From Blastocatellia bacterium (GTDB lineage: Bacteria > Acidobacteriota > Blastocatellia > UBA7656), in contig JAKEHD010000634.1 in assembly GCA_022615215.1 (NCBI GenBank), forward strand, positions 1-11,860: 11,860 nucleotides of DNA, in the 5' to 3' direction. Made by a program: the position numbers and the translations under genes. The notes beneath the pieces were generated by a model. That model was not told the origin of the DNA and ran no database searches. It was given only the letters and a program-made list of their open reading frames with translations. Positions 1 through 7,158 of this stretch are shown here, one piece after another; the first letter of the stretch is position 1; every line of letters begins with the position of its first letter.

Positions 1-342
1 AGCAATCCGCGCACGGTCATCCACGTTCGGGCTGATGAGATGGGCTATCCCGACGGGATTGCTATAGACGAGGAGGGGATGCTCTGGATAGTACACTGGG
101 ACGGCGGGCGCGTCTGCCGCTGGAATCCGCGGAGCGGAGAGGTGATGGTGGAAATCCGTTTGCCTGTGTCGCGTCCGACCTCTTGCGTGTTCGGCGGAAA
201 GGATTTCGGAACTCTTTACATCACCTCGGCGCGCACACGTCTGAGGCCGGACAGACTGGCCGCACAGCCACTGGCCGGAAGCGTCTTCAAATGCCGTCCG
301 GGCGTGCGCGGCCTGCCGATGAATGAATTCATCTCAGCGTAA
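1..342 (+). CDS. SMP-30/gluconolactonase/regucalcin-like protein, C-terminal part
   Basis: The reading frame is open from base 1 and stops at TAA 340-342, giving the last 113 residues of a protein whose start lies to the left of the window. The segment YPDGIAIDEEGMLWIVHWDG, followed by GGRVCRWNPRSGE, LPVSRPTSCVFGG and LYITSAR, is the standard end of the six-bladed beta-propeller of the SMP-30/LRE family. These are metal-dependent sugar lactonases; the Asp of the PDG motif (about residue 18 of the fragment) is in the position of a metal ligand in the family. The end AQPLAGSVFKCRPGVRG resembles the usual family C-terminus. An ATG exists at base 40, but homology clearly extends upstream of it, so it is an internal methionine. 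The gene is probably a metabolic neighbour (sugar acid or lactone metabolism) and not part of the defence operon, from which it is separated by about 380 bases of relic and repeat DNA. Family assignment is good; substrate unknown. Confidence 0.85.
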   Translation, partial: SNPRTVIHVRADEMGYPDGIAIDEEGMLWIVHWDGGRVCRWNPRSGEVMVEIRLPVSRPTSCVFGGKDFGTLYITSARTRLRPDRLAAQPLAGSVFKCRPGVRGLPMNEFISA

Positions 343-466
343 TCCCTTCTGCAACCACACCCGAACGGCTCTCCGCTTGTGGAAGGCCGTAAGCGTATGG
401 CCCTGACAGCAGCCAAAACTATGTCAAGGCGACCTGGCAGAGCTTGATCGATAAAAGAGGAAGACC

Positions 467-610
467 TCAACCTCGTGGAAGATCATAATTCAGGCCGACC
501 GGCGGATTTTCGCCTTCTCCCATCTCTTGGGCACTGAGGTGATTCATATAGAAATACATTGCGCCCGCGCACTCGTACACGAAGCGCCCAGGCATGAGGT
601 AGAGGCCCAT
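467..610 (-). pseudogene. Relic of DUF1016/YhcG-type PD-(D/E)XK nuclease gene
   Basis: On the minus strand a 47-codon frame starts at ATG 610-608 and ends at TGA 469-467. It contains GRFVYECAGAMYFYMNHL and, a little further, GEGENPPVGL. These match, by memory of the family, the conserved part of DUF1016 (PDDEXK_nuclease, YhcG C-terminal) proteins, in which a phrase like G-x-F-x-x-E-x-A-G-x-M-x-F-Y-L-N is followed about ten residues later by N-P-P/S-x-G-L. After this point the family continues with a long helical C-terminus, but here the frame drifts into unrelated residues and stops within seven codons. The upstream two thirds of the protein are also missing: 15-20 bases before the fragment the DNA turns into the heptamer repeat at 631. 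I read it as the decayed remnant of a longer gene. A short unknown small protein is a less likely alternative. Confidence 0.5.
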
Positions 611-630
611 AGGATTTAGAGAAAAATAAA

Positions 631-715
631 AGTCAGTAGTCAGTAGTTGCTTTAAATCAGGGCCCTGATGAAAGTGCTACGGACCACGGACCACGGACTA
701 CGGACTACGGAGGAC
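631..715. repeat. Heptamer-repeat element with GGGCCC palindromic core, copy 1
   Basis: A left arm of degenerate heptamers (AGTCAGT/AGTCAGT, 631-647) is followed by a perfect 14-base palindrome ATCAGGGCCCTGAT (656-669). A right arm follows with five consecutive heptamers: GGACCAC, GGACCAC, GGACTAC, GGACTAC, GGAGGAC (681-715). The right arm is roughly the reverse complement of the left arm (ACTACTG versus ACTACGG), so the whole element is an imperfect inverted repeat around the palindrome. The same architecture, with the shared string AATCAGGGCCCTG, recurs at 6533-6616. The last degenerate heptamer supplies the Shine-Dalgarno of brxA. No transposase is visible; it is probably a non-autonomous repeat. 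Confidence 0.8.
709..713 (+). promoter_or_regulatory. Ribosome binding site of brxA, inside the repeat
   Basis: GGAGG lies 7 bases upstream of the brxA ATG. It is formed by the last unit of the heptamer array (GGAGGAC where the other units read GGACTAC or GGACCAC), so the repeat element has become the translation initiation region of the first BREX gene. Confidence 0.7.
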
Positions 716-720
716 TAGCG

Positions 721-1521
721 ATGAAAACCAATTCAGATCGAATTTACTCCAGTAAAATAATCAAAGCCGGAGCCCTTCTGGCAGATACCAGGACTTTATT
801 TGCAAACTGGGACGAGGCGGCTTCTGTGTCGGAAAACCTGACCCGGTTTCGGCGAGAAAATATATTTGGCAAGGCATCACGGTCACGAGTCGAAGATATT
901 CTTGCAATCTTTCGCCAGCGTTATTTGACCGCAGAGCATTTGACAAAATCGCTCGCCGTCCTCGTTAAGGGCGGATTCCCTACAGAGGGGCTGGATCGCA
1001 TTTTTTACTTCCATGCAGCACAATCAGATAAGCTCCTCCACGATATTGTCACCGAGGTGCTTTTGCCTCTTCAGCAGCAAGGAAGAGACGACGTACTTAT
1101 AGAAGATATTCAAAGAGTTCTCGCCCGATGGGTTGACGAAGGAAAAACGACCGGCCGATGGTCCGAATATACGATTCTTAGAGTGGCCCAGGGTCTCTTG
1201 TCCGCATTACGGGATTTCGGAGTGCTGCGCGGAGCCACGAACAAACAGTTAGGCCCGATGTTTCTGCCCGTCGAGGCTTTTGCTTATGTGGCCTTTAATC
1301 TAAGGCAGAACCAACCATCAGGAGAGCGGCTTATCGACCACTCGGAATGGCGTTTATTCTTTCTCTCTCGGGAATCCGTGGAGCACTTTTTCATGGAAGC
1401 GCATCAACGGCGTCTGTTAGAATACCACGCCGCTGGGTCCATAATCAGAATCTCTTTCCCGGCAGAATCAGTAGAGGAATACGCGCATGTTATCGTTGAA
1501 AGATCGCATCGAACTTCTTGA
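721..1521 (+). CDS. brxA: BrxA (DUF1819 family), BREX protein
   Basis: The 266-residue product begins with the hallmark DUF1819 segment: YSSKIIKAGALLADTRTLF at about residues 9-27, then a tryptophan and the helical stretch ending in FRQRYL near residue 69. BrxA is a small, largely helical protein (related to NusB-like folds) present in most BREX loci. It binds DNA in the systems studied, but its exact step in phage exclusion is unclear. The protein looks soluble, without a signal peptide or membrane segments. The start at 721 is supported by GGAGG 7 bases upstream and by the family N-terminus falling right after it. It is the first gene of the operon, preceded directly by a heptamer repeat, and its last 35 bases overlap brxB in another frame, implying translational coupling. 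The family assignment is firm; it is slightly longer than the roughly 200-residue members I remember from enterobacteria. Confidence 0.9.
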   Translation: MKTNSDRIYSSKIIKAGALLADTRTLFANWDEAASVSENLTRFRRENIFGKASRSRVEDILAIFRQRYLTAEHLTKSLAVLVKGGFPTEGLDRIFYFHAAQSDKLLHDIVTEVLLPLQQQGRDDVLIEDIQRVLARWVDEGKTTGRWSEYTILRVAQGLLSALRDFGVLRGATNKQLGPMFLPVEAFAYVAFNLRQNQPSGERLIDHSEWRLFFLSRESVEHFFMEAHQRRLLEYHAAGSIIRISFPAESVEEYAHVIVERSHRTS

Positions 1522-2068
1522 AAACGACCTGAAGGCAGTACCGACTCGAATCAGCGTCTATCACGATCTGCCTTTTGCGATCCTCAGATATGATCCCGAA
1601 GAAGAATGGCAATTGCGGAACGAGGTGCGACGCCTGGCCACCAGATTGGGAGAAACAGGCAAAGAGGTTCTTATGATCTCTATGGCCGAACTCTTATGGA
1701 AAGCCATCGCGGATACGGAAGGTCTGGAAGCCATTGCGGAACTGGAAAAACAACGAGGATTCGGAGCCGCTCAGGAACAGATCACCATATATCTGTCCGA
1801 TGAGGATTGGCGTCCGCTGCCTGATTTATTAGCCGACCGTCTGAGTTCGCTCGATGCGGAAAAGAGCATTGCCTTTCTTACAAGGGCGGCTACTATGGCT
1901 CCGGCCATCTATCACATGTCGAGGCTGCTCGATGAGATGCAAGGCCGGACTCGCGTCACCACCATACTGTTTTATCCGGGCACGCTCGAAGGCACGACCG
2001 GGCTGCGCTTTATGGCCTTGAAAGATCGAGAGGCAATGGGAAACTACAGGGTTAAAATCTACGGATGA
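1487..2068 (+). CDS. brxB: BrxB (DUF1788 family), BREX protein
   Basis: The 193-residue product has the DUF1788 pattern: an N-terminal helix LKDRIELLENDL (residues 4-15), a segment with LPFAILRYDPEEEW near residues 28-41, and the conserved C-terminal region with FYPGTLEGTTGLRFM (about 162-176) ending ...NYRVKIY. DUF1788 is the BrxB family, a short conserved component of types 1, 5 and 6 BREX. Its biochemical role is not established, although structural and genetic work places it in complex with other BREX proteins such as PglZ. The start at 1487 overlaps the end of brxA by 35 bases and has GAGGAA at 1474-1479, 7 bases upstream. The gene ends 16 bases before brxC. No membrane segment, signal peptide or catalytic motif is visible. 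Confidence 0.9.
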   Translation: MLSLKDRIELLENDLKAVPTRISVYHDLPFAILRYDPEEEWQLRNEVRRLATRLGETGKEVLMISMAELLWKAIADTEGLEAIAELEKQRGFGAAQEQITIYLSDEDWRPLPDLLADRLSSLDAEKSIAFLTRAATMAPAIYHMSRLLDEMQGRTRVTTILFYPGTLEGTTGLRFMALKDREAMGNYRVKIYG

Positions 2069-2084
2069 AATAATAGGAAAGTAC

Positions 2085-5000
2085 ATGAAAACTATTGGCG
2101 GCCTCTTAAGCCGAGACCTTACGCAAAGGATCGAAGAGATTATCAAAGTCGACCAGACCGATGAACAATCGGTCTACTCCGAGATCACAGAGTATATCGC
2201 CACAGATCGAATCAAAGATCAATACCGCGATCTGTTGAAGGCAATAGCCGAAGCCCCGGCCGAACCTCACGAAGGGATTGGCGTCTGGATTTCGGGCTTT
2301 TTTGGCTCAGGGAAATCTTCTTATGCAAAAAATCTCGGCTATGTGCTGTCGAACCGAACCGTGCTTGGCGAAGAAGCCGCCGACCTGTTCAAAGCCCAGG
2401 TAGACGACCGCCGCATCGGCGAACTGATCGATTTCATCAATGCAAAAATTCCCACAGAAGTCATTATGTTCGACGTTACGGTCGATAGAGCCGTCAAACG
2501 ATCCACCGAACGAGTTGCCGAAGTCATGTACACGGTCCTCCTGCGCGAACTCGACTATGCGGAGGACTACGACATCGCTGAACTTGAGATCGAGTTGGAA
2601 AAGGAAGGCGATCTCGATGAATTCAAATCACGCTGTCAGGAAATGTATGACCTTGAGTGGCGAGTGGTGCGCAAAGGCGCTCAGAAAATATCCAGAGCCA
2701 GCCGGATACTCCATTCCATGGATCCGACAACCTACCCGGCAGCAGACTCCTGGTCTCAATCTCTTCGGGACAAGAGCGCCGACATCAGCGTGGGAAAGTT
2801 CGTAGAGCGGGCCTTCGAACTGTGCGCTCGCAGACGCCCCGGAAAGGCGATGGTCTTTATCATAGACGAAGTAGGCCAATATGTCGCTCGCAGCGCGGAC
2901 AAGATAGAGGACCTCCGCGCCGTCGTCGAACAATTCGGGAAGGCGAGCAAGAACCTCCTCAAGGCGAAGAAAGCCATCGCCCCGATCTGGGTGATGGTAA
3001 CATCACAAGAAAAACTCGACGAAGTGGTGGCGGCGATAGATTCCAGGCGAGTCGACCTTGCCAAACTTCAGGACCGGTTCAAACACAGAGTCGATCTGGC
3101 TCCGGCAGACATCCGCGAAGTTGCAACCCGGCGCGTTTTAGCCAAAAAGGACGACGCCATTCCGATTCTCAAGAAGCTCTACAAAGATTCTCAGGGGCAG
3201 CTTAACGCCGCCTGTCGCCTTGAGAGAACGACTCGAAACAGCGAAATCAATGAGGATGATTTTATACAGTTCTATCCATACCTGCCGCACTTCGTCGAGT
3301 TGTCTATCGATATTATGTCGGGCATCCGTCTGCAACCGGGAGCGCCGAAACATCTCGGAGGCAGCAATCGCACCATCATCAAACAGGCTTACGAGATGCT
3401 GGTTTCCGAAAGAACCGATCTCGCATCACAACCCATAGGCACTCTCGTAACGCTGGACAAAATATTCGAACTGGTCGAAGGCAATCTTTCAACGGAGAAA
3501 CAAAAAGACATCAGCGACATCACCCAGAGGTTCAAGAACGACAGCGAAGATCAGGGCTGGGCCGCTCGCGCGGCGAAGACGATTTGTTTGCTGGAATTCG
3601 TCCGCGATCTTCCGCGAACAGAAGCCAATATAGCGGCCTGCCTCGTTGATAAAGTCGGAGATGCCGCGCCTCTGGCCCAGGTGCAGAAAGCCCTCGACAG
3701 GCTTACGGAAGCCAAATTCGTTCGCAACACCGAGGAAGGATGGAAGCTGCAAACCGCTCAGGAGAAGAACTGGGAGACCGAGCGCCGCTCATATCTGGAA
3801 CCGACTCCGAGAGAGCGCAACGAAATTATTCGCGAAGCCCTGCGCGAGATATTCGCCGAACCGAACCTGAGAACTTACAGATTCCGCGATCTGCGAAACT
3901 TTCGTGTCGGCATCAGTGTGGATGGAAATCGCGTTGGCGACGAGGGGCAGGTGCCGCTGTCGATCTTCGCCGCTGAAGACACGGAAGAATTCCCGATCAA
4001 GCTGGCTGATATAACGAACGAAAGCAGGCAACCGACCAACAGCAACAATATCTACTGGGTCTACTGTCTCACGCCGGAACTCGACGACCTGGCCGCAAAT
4101 TTATATGCGTCTCGACGCATGGTCGCCAGGTATGACCAGATGAGAGTCCAGAAGCGCATAAACAACGATGAGGCGGCCTGCCTGGCCGGCGAGAAGAATT
4201 CGGTCATTCGTTTTCAGAGCAGACTCCGCGAGAAGATGGTCGAGGCGCTTGAGAAAGGACAGGGGCTATTCCGGGGAGTCTCCAAAGACGCAGCCGCGCT
4301 CGGCAAAAATATCGGAGAGATTTTCAAGGGGCTTTTCGATTCTGCCGTGCCGGACCTCTATCCAAAGCTCGACATGGGAGCAAGACCTCTCAAAGGCACA
4401 GAAGCCGAAGAGATACTCAAAGCAGCGAATCTCAATGCCCTCTCACAGGTTTTCTATGAACGAGACCAGGGATTGAGTCTCGTCACACAAGAAGGTTCGA
4501 AGTTCGTACCCAATCCATCAGCCGAAATTGCCAAAGAAGTCCTCGACTACCTCAAGCGCGAACATTCTTACGGAAATAAAGTAACCGGCAAAAATCTGGA
4601 CGACCATTTTCAGGGAATCGGCTACGGGTGGGAGCGGGATATGTTGCGCCTCGTCCTTGCGGTGCTGCTCAGGGCCGGAGCGATAGAGGTGACATATCAG
4701 GGGCGACGCTACCGCAATCATCTGGACCCGCAATGTCGCGCTCCATTCGTAAATAACCCGGCGTTCAAGGCCGCCTCTTATGCGCCCCGTGAATCTATCG
4801 AACTCAAGACCCTTACGACGGCGGTACAGAATTTCGAGAACCTGAGCGGCGAAGAGGTCGATGTTGAAGAGGGGGCGATTGCTGCGGCCTTCAAAAAAGT
4901 CGCCGATGAGGAGTTGAAATTGCTCCTGCCCGTGGAAGCGACAGCCAAAGTCAATCACCTGCCGATCAAAGATACGCTGGATAACTACCATCAGACACTC

Positions 5001-5741
5001 ACAAACATTCTGGCGGCGGCCTCTGACGATTGCGTTCTTTTCCTCGCCAGAGAAGGCGAATCATTTATGGAGGCCCGTGACCGTCTTCGCAAGATTCGGG
5101 ATGCGGTCGGCGATTCAGGTCTTGTCGTCATTAATAATTCCCGGATTGCGACTGACAGCATGTGGCCCGCCCTCGCGCTTCGCGGTACGAATGACGAACT
5201 CGGCAAGAAGGCGGAAACCCTCCAATCGCTTATTTCCTCGGAGACCTTCTTCGAACAGTTCCCTGAAATCTCCGAACTCTCTCGCGAGATCATAAGTGCT
5301 TATCAAGCGGCTTATGCGGAACTCCATCGGGAACGGGCTTCCGCCTTTGCCAGAGCCATAGAAGAGATCAAGGGGCGCTCCGAGTGGATTCAGATTCCCG
5401 AAGACATGCAGGCAGTCATACTGGCCCCGCTCTCGTCTCGCGCTTGCGAAGATATTGACCTTCCCGACAGCGCAAGCCTGTGCCGGAATTGCAGCGCCAC
5501 GCTCAGCCAGATGGAGTCCGATCTCGCAGCTTCGTCCAGCCTGAAGGCGCAGGTACTGGCCCGGATTCAGGAACTCGTCACACCGCCTGAAGAAATAGGA
5601 AGGCCCGTCGAACGGGTGAAGGTTGCTGACTTTTTCACCGAAGCTCTCGACTCTGATGAGGCGGTCGAAGCCGCCATGGAGAGGCTCGGAGAACACCTGC
5701 ATAAACTGATCGCCGAAGGCGTAAAGATTATATTGGAGTAA
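2085..5741 (+). CDS. brxC: BrxC (PglY-like AAA+ ATPase), BREX protein
   Basis: A 1218-residue protein, the size expected for type 1 BrxC. A short N-terminal region with the motif IGGLLSRDLTQRIEEIIKVD precedes a P-loop ATPase domain. Walker A is GFFGSGKS at residues 71-78 and Walker B is MVFIIDE at 256-262 with D261 and E262; a sensor-1-like WVMVTSQ follows about 40 residues later. The remaining 850 residues are the long helical and winged-helix-like tail typical of the family (DUF499-type ATPases), ending close to a Cys pair in SLCRNCSATL. BrxC hydrolyses ATP and is essential for BREX defence, probably as the motor or clamp that assembles with PglZ and BrxB on phage DNA. The start at 2085 has AGGAAA at 2075-2080. 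The gene is followed after 5 bases by the HEPN-like gene, so the two are coupled. All ATPase residues are intact. Confidence 0.92.
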   Translation: MKTIGGLLSRDLTQRIEEIIKVDQTDEQSVYSEITEYIATDRIKDQYRDLLKAIAEAPAEPHEGIGVWISGFFGSGKSSYAKNLGYVLSNRTVLGEEAADLFKAQVDDRRIGELIDFINAKIPTEVIMFDVTVDRAVKRSTERVAEVMYTVLLRELDYAEDYDIAELEIELEKEGDLDEFKSRCQEMYDLEWRVVRKGAQKISRASRILHSMDPTTYPAADSWSQSLRDKSADISVGKFVERAFELCARRRPGKAMVFIIDEVGQYVARSADKIEDLRAVVEQFGKASKNLLKAKKAIAPIWVMVTSQEKLDEVVAAIDSRRVDLAKLQDRFKHRVDLAPADIREVATRRVLAKKDDAIPILKKLYKDSQGQLNAACRLERTTRNSEINEDDFIQFYPYLPHFVELSIDIMSGIRLQPGAPKHLGGSNRTIIKQAYEMLVSERTDLASQPIGTLVTLDKIFELVEGNLSTEKQKDISDITQRFKNDSEDQGWAARAAKTICLLEFVRDLPRTEANIAACLVDKVGDAAPLAQVQKALDRLTEAKFVRNTEEGWKLQTAQEKNWETERRSYLEPTPRERNEIIREALREIFAEPNLRTYRFRDLRNFRVGISVDGNRVGDEGQVPLSIFAAEDTEEFPIKLADITNESRQPTNSNNIYWVYCLTPELDDLAANLYASRRMVARYDQMRVQKRINNDEAACLAGEKNSVIRFQSRLREKMVEALEKGQGLFRGVSKDAAALGKNIGEIFKGLFDSAVPDLYPKLDMGARPLKGTEAEEILKAANLNALSQVFYERDQGLSLVTQEGSKFVPNPSAEIAKEVLDYLKREHSYGNKVTGKNLDDHFQGIGYGWERDMLRLVLAVLLRAGAIEVTYQGRRYRNHLDPQCRAPFVNNPAFKAASYAPRESIELKTLTTAVQNFENLSGEEVDVEEGAIAAAFKKVADEELKLLLPVEATAKVNHLPIKDTLDNYHQTLTNILAAASDDCVLFLAREGESFMEARDRLRKIRDAVGDSGLVVINNSRIATDSMWPALALRGTNDELGKKAETLQSLISSETFFEQFPEISELSREIISAYQAAYAELHRERASAFARAIEEIKGRSEWIQIPEDMQAVILAPLSSRACEDIDLPDSASLCRNCSATLSQMESDLAASSSLKAQVLARIQELVTPPEEIGRPVERVKVADFFTEALDSDEAVEAAMERLGEHLHKLIAEGVKIILE

Positions 5742-5746
5742 TCATC

Positions 5747-6550
5747 ATGATCAGCCCGCGCCAGGTATTTGATGACACCATCCGACCTGCGGAGATGCTT
5801 CTGCGCGTCTATCGTCTGCTCGAAAATGATTCCATACAGCGGGAAGGCGATATTGTGAAATCGCTTCGAGCAGTCGTTGGCGCTAACGAAGATGAAGACT
5901 TGATGCTGATCTATAATGAGATTTTTCTGGGACTCATTCGCGAAAGAGCACAGATTCCTCCCGCTTCACTGAAGCGATCTGCGCTTTGCAACCTGTTACG
6001 ACAGTCGGTCGTGGTTGCCTGTACGGCTCTGGAAACTTACCTTCCGTCTCTGCTGCGCGTAAATCTGCCCATAGTCATTCAGGCGAAAGGCCGGAGCTTC
6101 TTCCCACAGGACACAGAGCTTCAAGAACACTTCAAAGAATTGACGTTCGATCTTGCCGAGACATTGCGAATCCTGGGCGACCCGAATGCTCCGCTCTATA
6201 TCGCGAACAAGATTCTCAGCCTGACGACCTTCAAATACCTCGGCGGGAAGAAGGGCATACATAGTGTCGGCGCGCTGCTGGCCCTGGAAAAGCCGTGGGA
6301 CCAGATTGCCGAAAGGCTTGGGCGGGAGAAAAAAGAGCTTATGCGAATAGTAGATGAGACTTCTCGCAGACGTAACGATGTCGTTCATCGCGCTGATCGC
6401 CCTCAGTCGGATCCGGGCGGAGAGGCACAGGAGATCAATTACTCCTGGTCCAAACAATCAGTCGATACCATAGGACATGTTTGTCTCGCTCTGGATGAAC
6501 TGGTCGCGGCGAGAATGGCGGAACTTCAATCGGTAGTCAGTGGTCAGTAG
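5747..6550 (+). CDS. HEPN-like protein with R-X4-H ribonuclease motif, BREX accessory
   Basis: The 267-residue product is not a canonical BREX component. It is predicted almost entirely helical. Residues 85-99 (RQSVVVACTALETYL) resemble the N-terminal helix of HEPN domains of the RiboL-PSP/MAE_28990 type, where an Arg and a helix with A-x-E-x-Y recur. Residues 207-218 (RRRNDVVHRADR) contain R209-N-D-V-V-H214, the R-X4-6-H active site of HEPN ribonucleases in its typical R-N-D/x-I/V-V-H form. HEPN proteins with this motif are commonly metal-independent RNases used as toxins or abortive-infection effectors. GGAG at 5735-5738, within the end of brxC, lies 8 bases before the ATG, so translation follows brxC. 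The final five residues (VVSGQ) and the stop TAG are encoded by a heptamer repeat that starts at 6533, so the natural C-terminus may have been altered. No partner antitoxin such as a MNT nucleotidyltransferase is adjacent. The HEPN call rests on motif reading only. Confidence 0.6.
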   Translation: MISPRQVFDDTIRPAEMLLRVYRLLENDSIQREGDIVKSLRAVVGANEDEDLMLIYNEIFLGLIRERAQIPPASLKRSALCNLLRQSVVVACTALETYLPSLLRVNLPIVIQAKGRSFFPQDTELQEHFKELTFDLAETLRILGDPNAPLYIANKILSLTTFKYLGGKKGIHSVGALLALEKPWDQIAERLGREKKELMRIVDETSRRRNDVVHRADRPQSDPGGEAQEINYSWSKQSVDTIGHVCLALDELVAARMAELQSVVSGQ

Positions 6551-6616
6551 TCAGTGGTCAGTAGTCAGTTGCTCTTCAATCAGGGCCCTGGCTAAAGAAC
6601 TACAGACTACGGACCA
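6533..6616. repeat. Heptamer-repeat element with GGGCCC core, copy 2
   Basis: Five strictly alternating heptamers (GTAGTCA, GTGGTCA, GTAGTCA, GTGGTCA, GTAGTCA; 6533-6567) lead into TTGCTCTTCAATCAGGGCCCTG with the 10-base palindrome CAGGGCCCTG at 6581-6590. Then come CTAAAG and a short right arm ACTACAG, ACTACGG, ACCA (6599-6616). The order of parts and the core are the same as in copy 1 at 631-715. The left arm overlaps the last codons and stop of the HEPN-like gene. Confidence 0.85.
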
Positions 6617-6657
6617 ATAACTAAATCGGACCATATGAGATTGGGACAGGAGTAAAA

Positions 6658-6711
6658 GTTCAGAGTACAGCCTTTAGGCTGCCACAGCACGCTAAAGCGT
6701 GGACTCTGAAC
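6658..6711. repeat. Cloverleaf-like palindrome (three-way junction), REP-like
   Basis: An outer stem of nine perfect pairs (GTTCAGAGT 6658-6666 with ACTCTGAAC 6703-6711) encloses two perfect five-pair hairpins. These are CAGCC-TTTA-GGCTG at 6668-6681 and CACGC-TAAA-GCGTG at 6688-6701. The two loops with their closing bases (CTTTAG and CTAAAG) are exact reverse complements, so they could also pair with each other. There is no following T-run, so this is not an ordinary terminator. The shape recalls REP/BIME or MITE-type elements that can fold as cruciforms. It lies upstream of the four-helix-bundle gene, inside the segment bounded by heptamer repeats. Confidence 0.8.
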
Positions 6712-6751
6712 GTCAGCCGTGTGCTAATGTACTGTGGTTCGATTTAGAGAC

Positions 6752-6757
6752 AGGAGA
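6752..6757 (+). promoter_or_regulatory. Ribosome binding site deciding the start of the four-helix-bundle gene
   Basis: AGGAGA at about 6752-6757 sits 9 bases before ATG 6767. The earlier in-frame ATG at 6734 has no such site and would add eleven charged residues (VRFRDRREKN) that the family lacks, so 6767 is preferred. Confidence 0.65.
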
Positions 6758-6766
6758 GAAAAGAAT

Positions 6767-7156
6767 ATGGCAAGAACGAATTTCGAAAACTTGCGAGTTT
6801 ACCAATTAGCTGAAATACTTGCCGACGAAATTTGGCACGTTGTTGCCGGTTGGGATTACTTTGCAAAGGACACAGTAGGCAAGCAAGTCGTCAAGGCTGC
6901 CGATAGTATAGGGGCTAACATCGCTGAAGGAGCGGGTAGAGGCTCATACCAAGACAATCGTCGTTTCGTAAAAATGGCAAGAGGCTCGCTGAACGAAACT
7001 CAACATTGGCTCAGAAGAGCTTATAGTCGAAAACTCCTTTCTCAAAAACAGGTGGAGAAGCTAAAGCCGATGATCGCTGACCTGGCACCGATGCTAAATG
7101 CATATCTGAAATCAATCGGTAATGCCTCAGAAGCAACCGGAACGAATAGCGATTAA
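6767..7156 (+). CDS. Four-helix-bundle protein (23S rRNA IVP / S23 family)
   Basis: Using the start at 6767, the product has 129 residues. It shows the family signature throughout: FENLRVYQLAEILADEIW (6-23), the central SIGANIAEGAGRGS (47-60) and ARGSLNETQHWLRRA (71-85), followed by a last long helix. This is the family first seen encoded in intervening sequences of 23S rRNA genes and related to Avd of diversity-generating retroelements. These small proteins form pentameric helical barrels and probably bind nucleic acid; their function outside Avd is unknown. No rRNA, reverse transcriptase or variable/template repeat is present here. The gene is clearly poorer in GC than its neighbours (my hand count gives 24/60 at 6781-6840 versus 39/60 at 6241-6300) and is bracketed by inverted heptamer repeats, which suggests it was inserted into the BREX operon as a passenger. 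Confidence 0.85.
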   Translation: MARTNFENLRVYQLAEILADEIWHVVAGWDYFAKDTVGKQVVKAADSIGANIAEGAGRGSYQDNRRFVKMARGSLNETQHWLRRAYSRKLLSQKQVEKLKPMIADLAPMLNAYLKSIGNASEATGTNSD

Positions 7157-7158
7157 AA

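Larger units (their letters stand above)
343..720. other. Gene-free stretch between SMP-30-like gene and brxA
   Basis: No intact gene is visible here. Bases 343-466 show nothing I recognise: no clear terminator hairpin with a T-run and no convincing coding frame. Bases 467-610 hold a minus-strand relic with DUF1016-like sequence, and 631-715 hold a heptamer-repeat element. The promoter of the BREX operon should lie in this region or inside the repeat element, but I could not find a -35/-10 pair good enough to call. Confidence 0.6.

Noticed and set aside
216..470. Minus-strand frame of 84 codons overlapping the SMP-30 gene end
   Set aside because: Mostly antisense to the SMP-30 C-terminus and with no coding signature; it does not continue the DUF1016 relic in a convincing way.
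2657..3205. Plus-strand frame of 182 codons inside brxC
   Set aside because: Its translation is rich in Arg, Gln, Ser and Pro in the manner of an out-of-frame reading, and it overlaps the Walker B region of BrxC.
5115..5702. Minus-strand frame of 195 codons opposite the 3' end of brxC
   Set aside because: Shadow of the brxC reading frame, without recognisable protein features.
6658..6711. Rho-independent terminator between the HEPN gene and pglX
   Set aside because: The stems are strong but no T-run follows, and the structure is a three-way junction rather than a simple hairpin.
6767..7156. Avd of a diversity-generating retroelement
   Set aside because: The protein is in the related family, but there is no reverse transcriptase and no template/variable repeat pair in the window.
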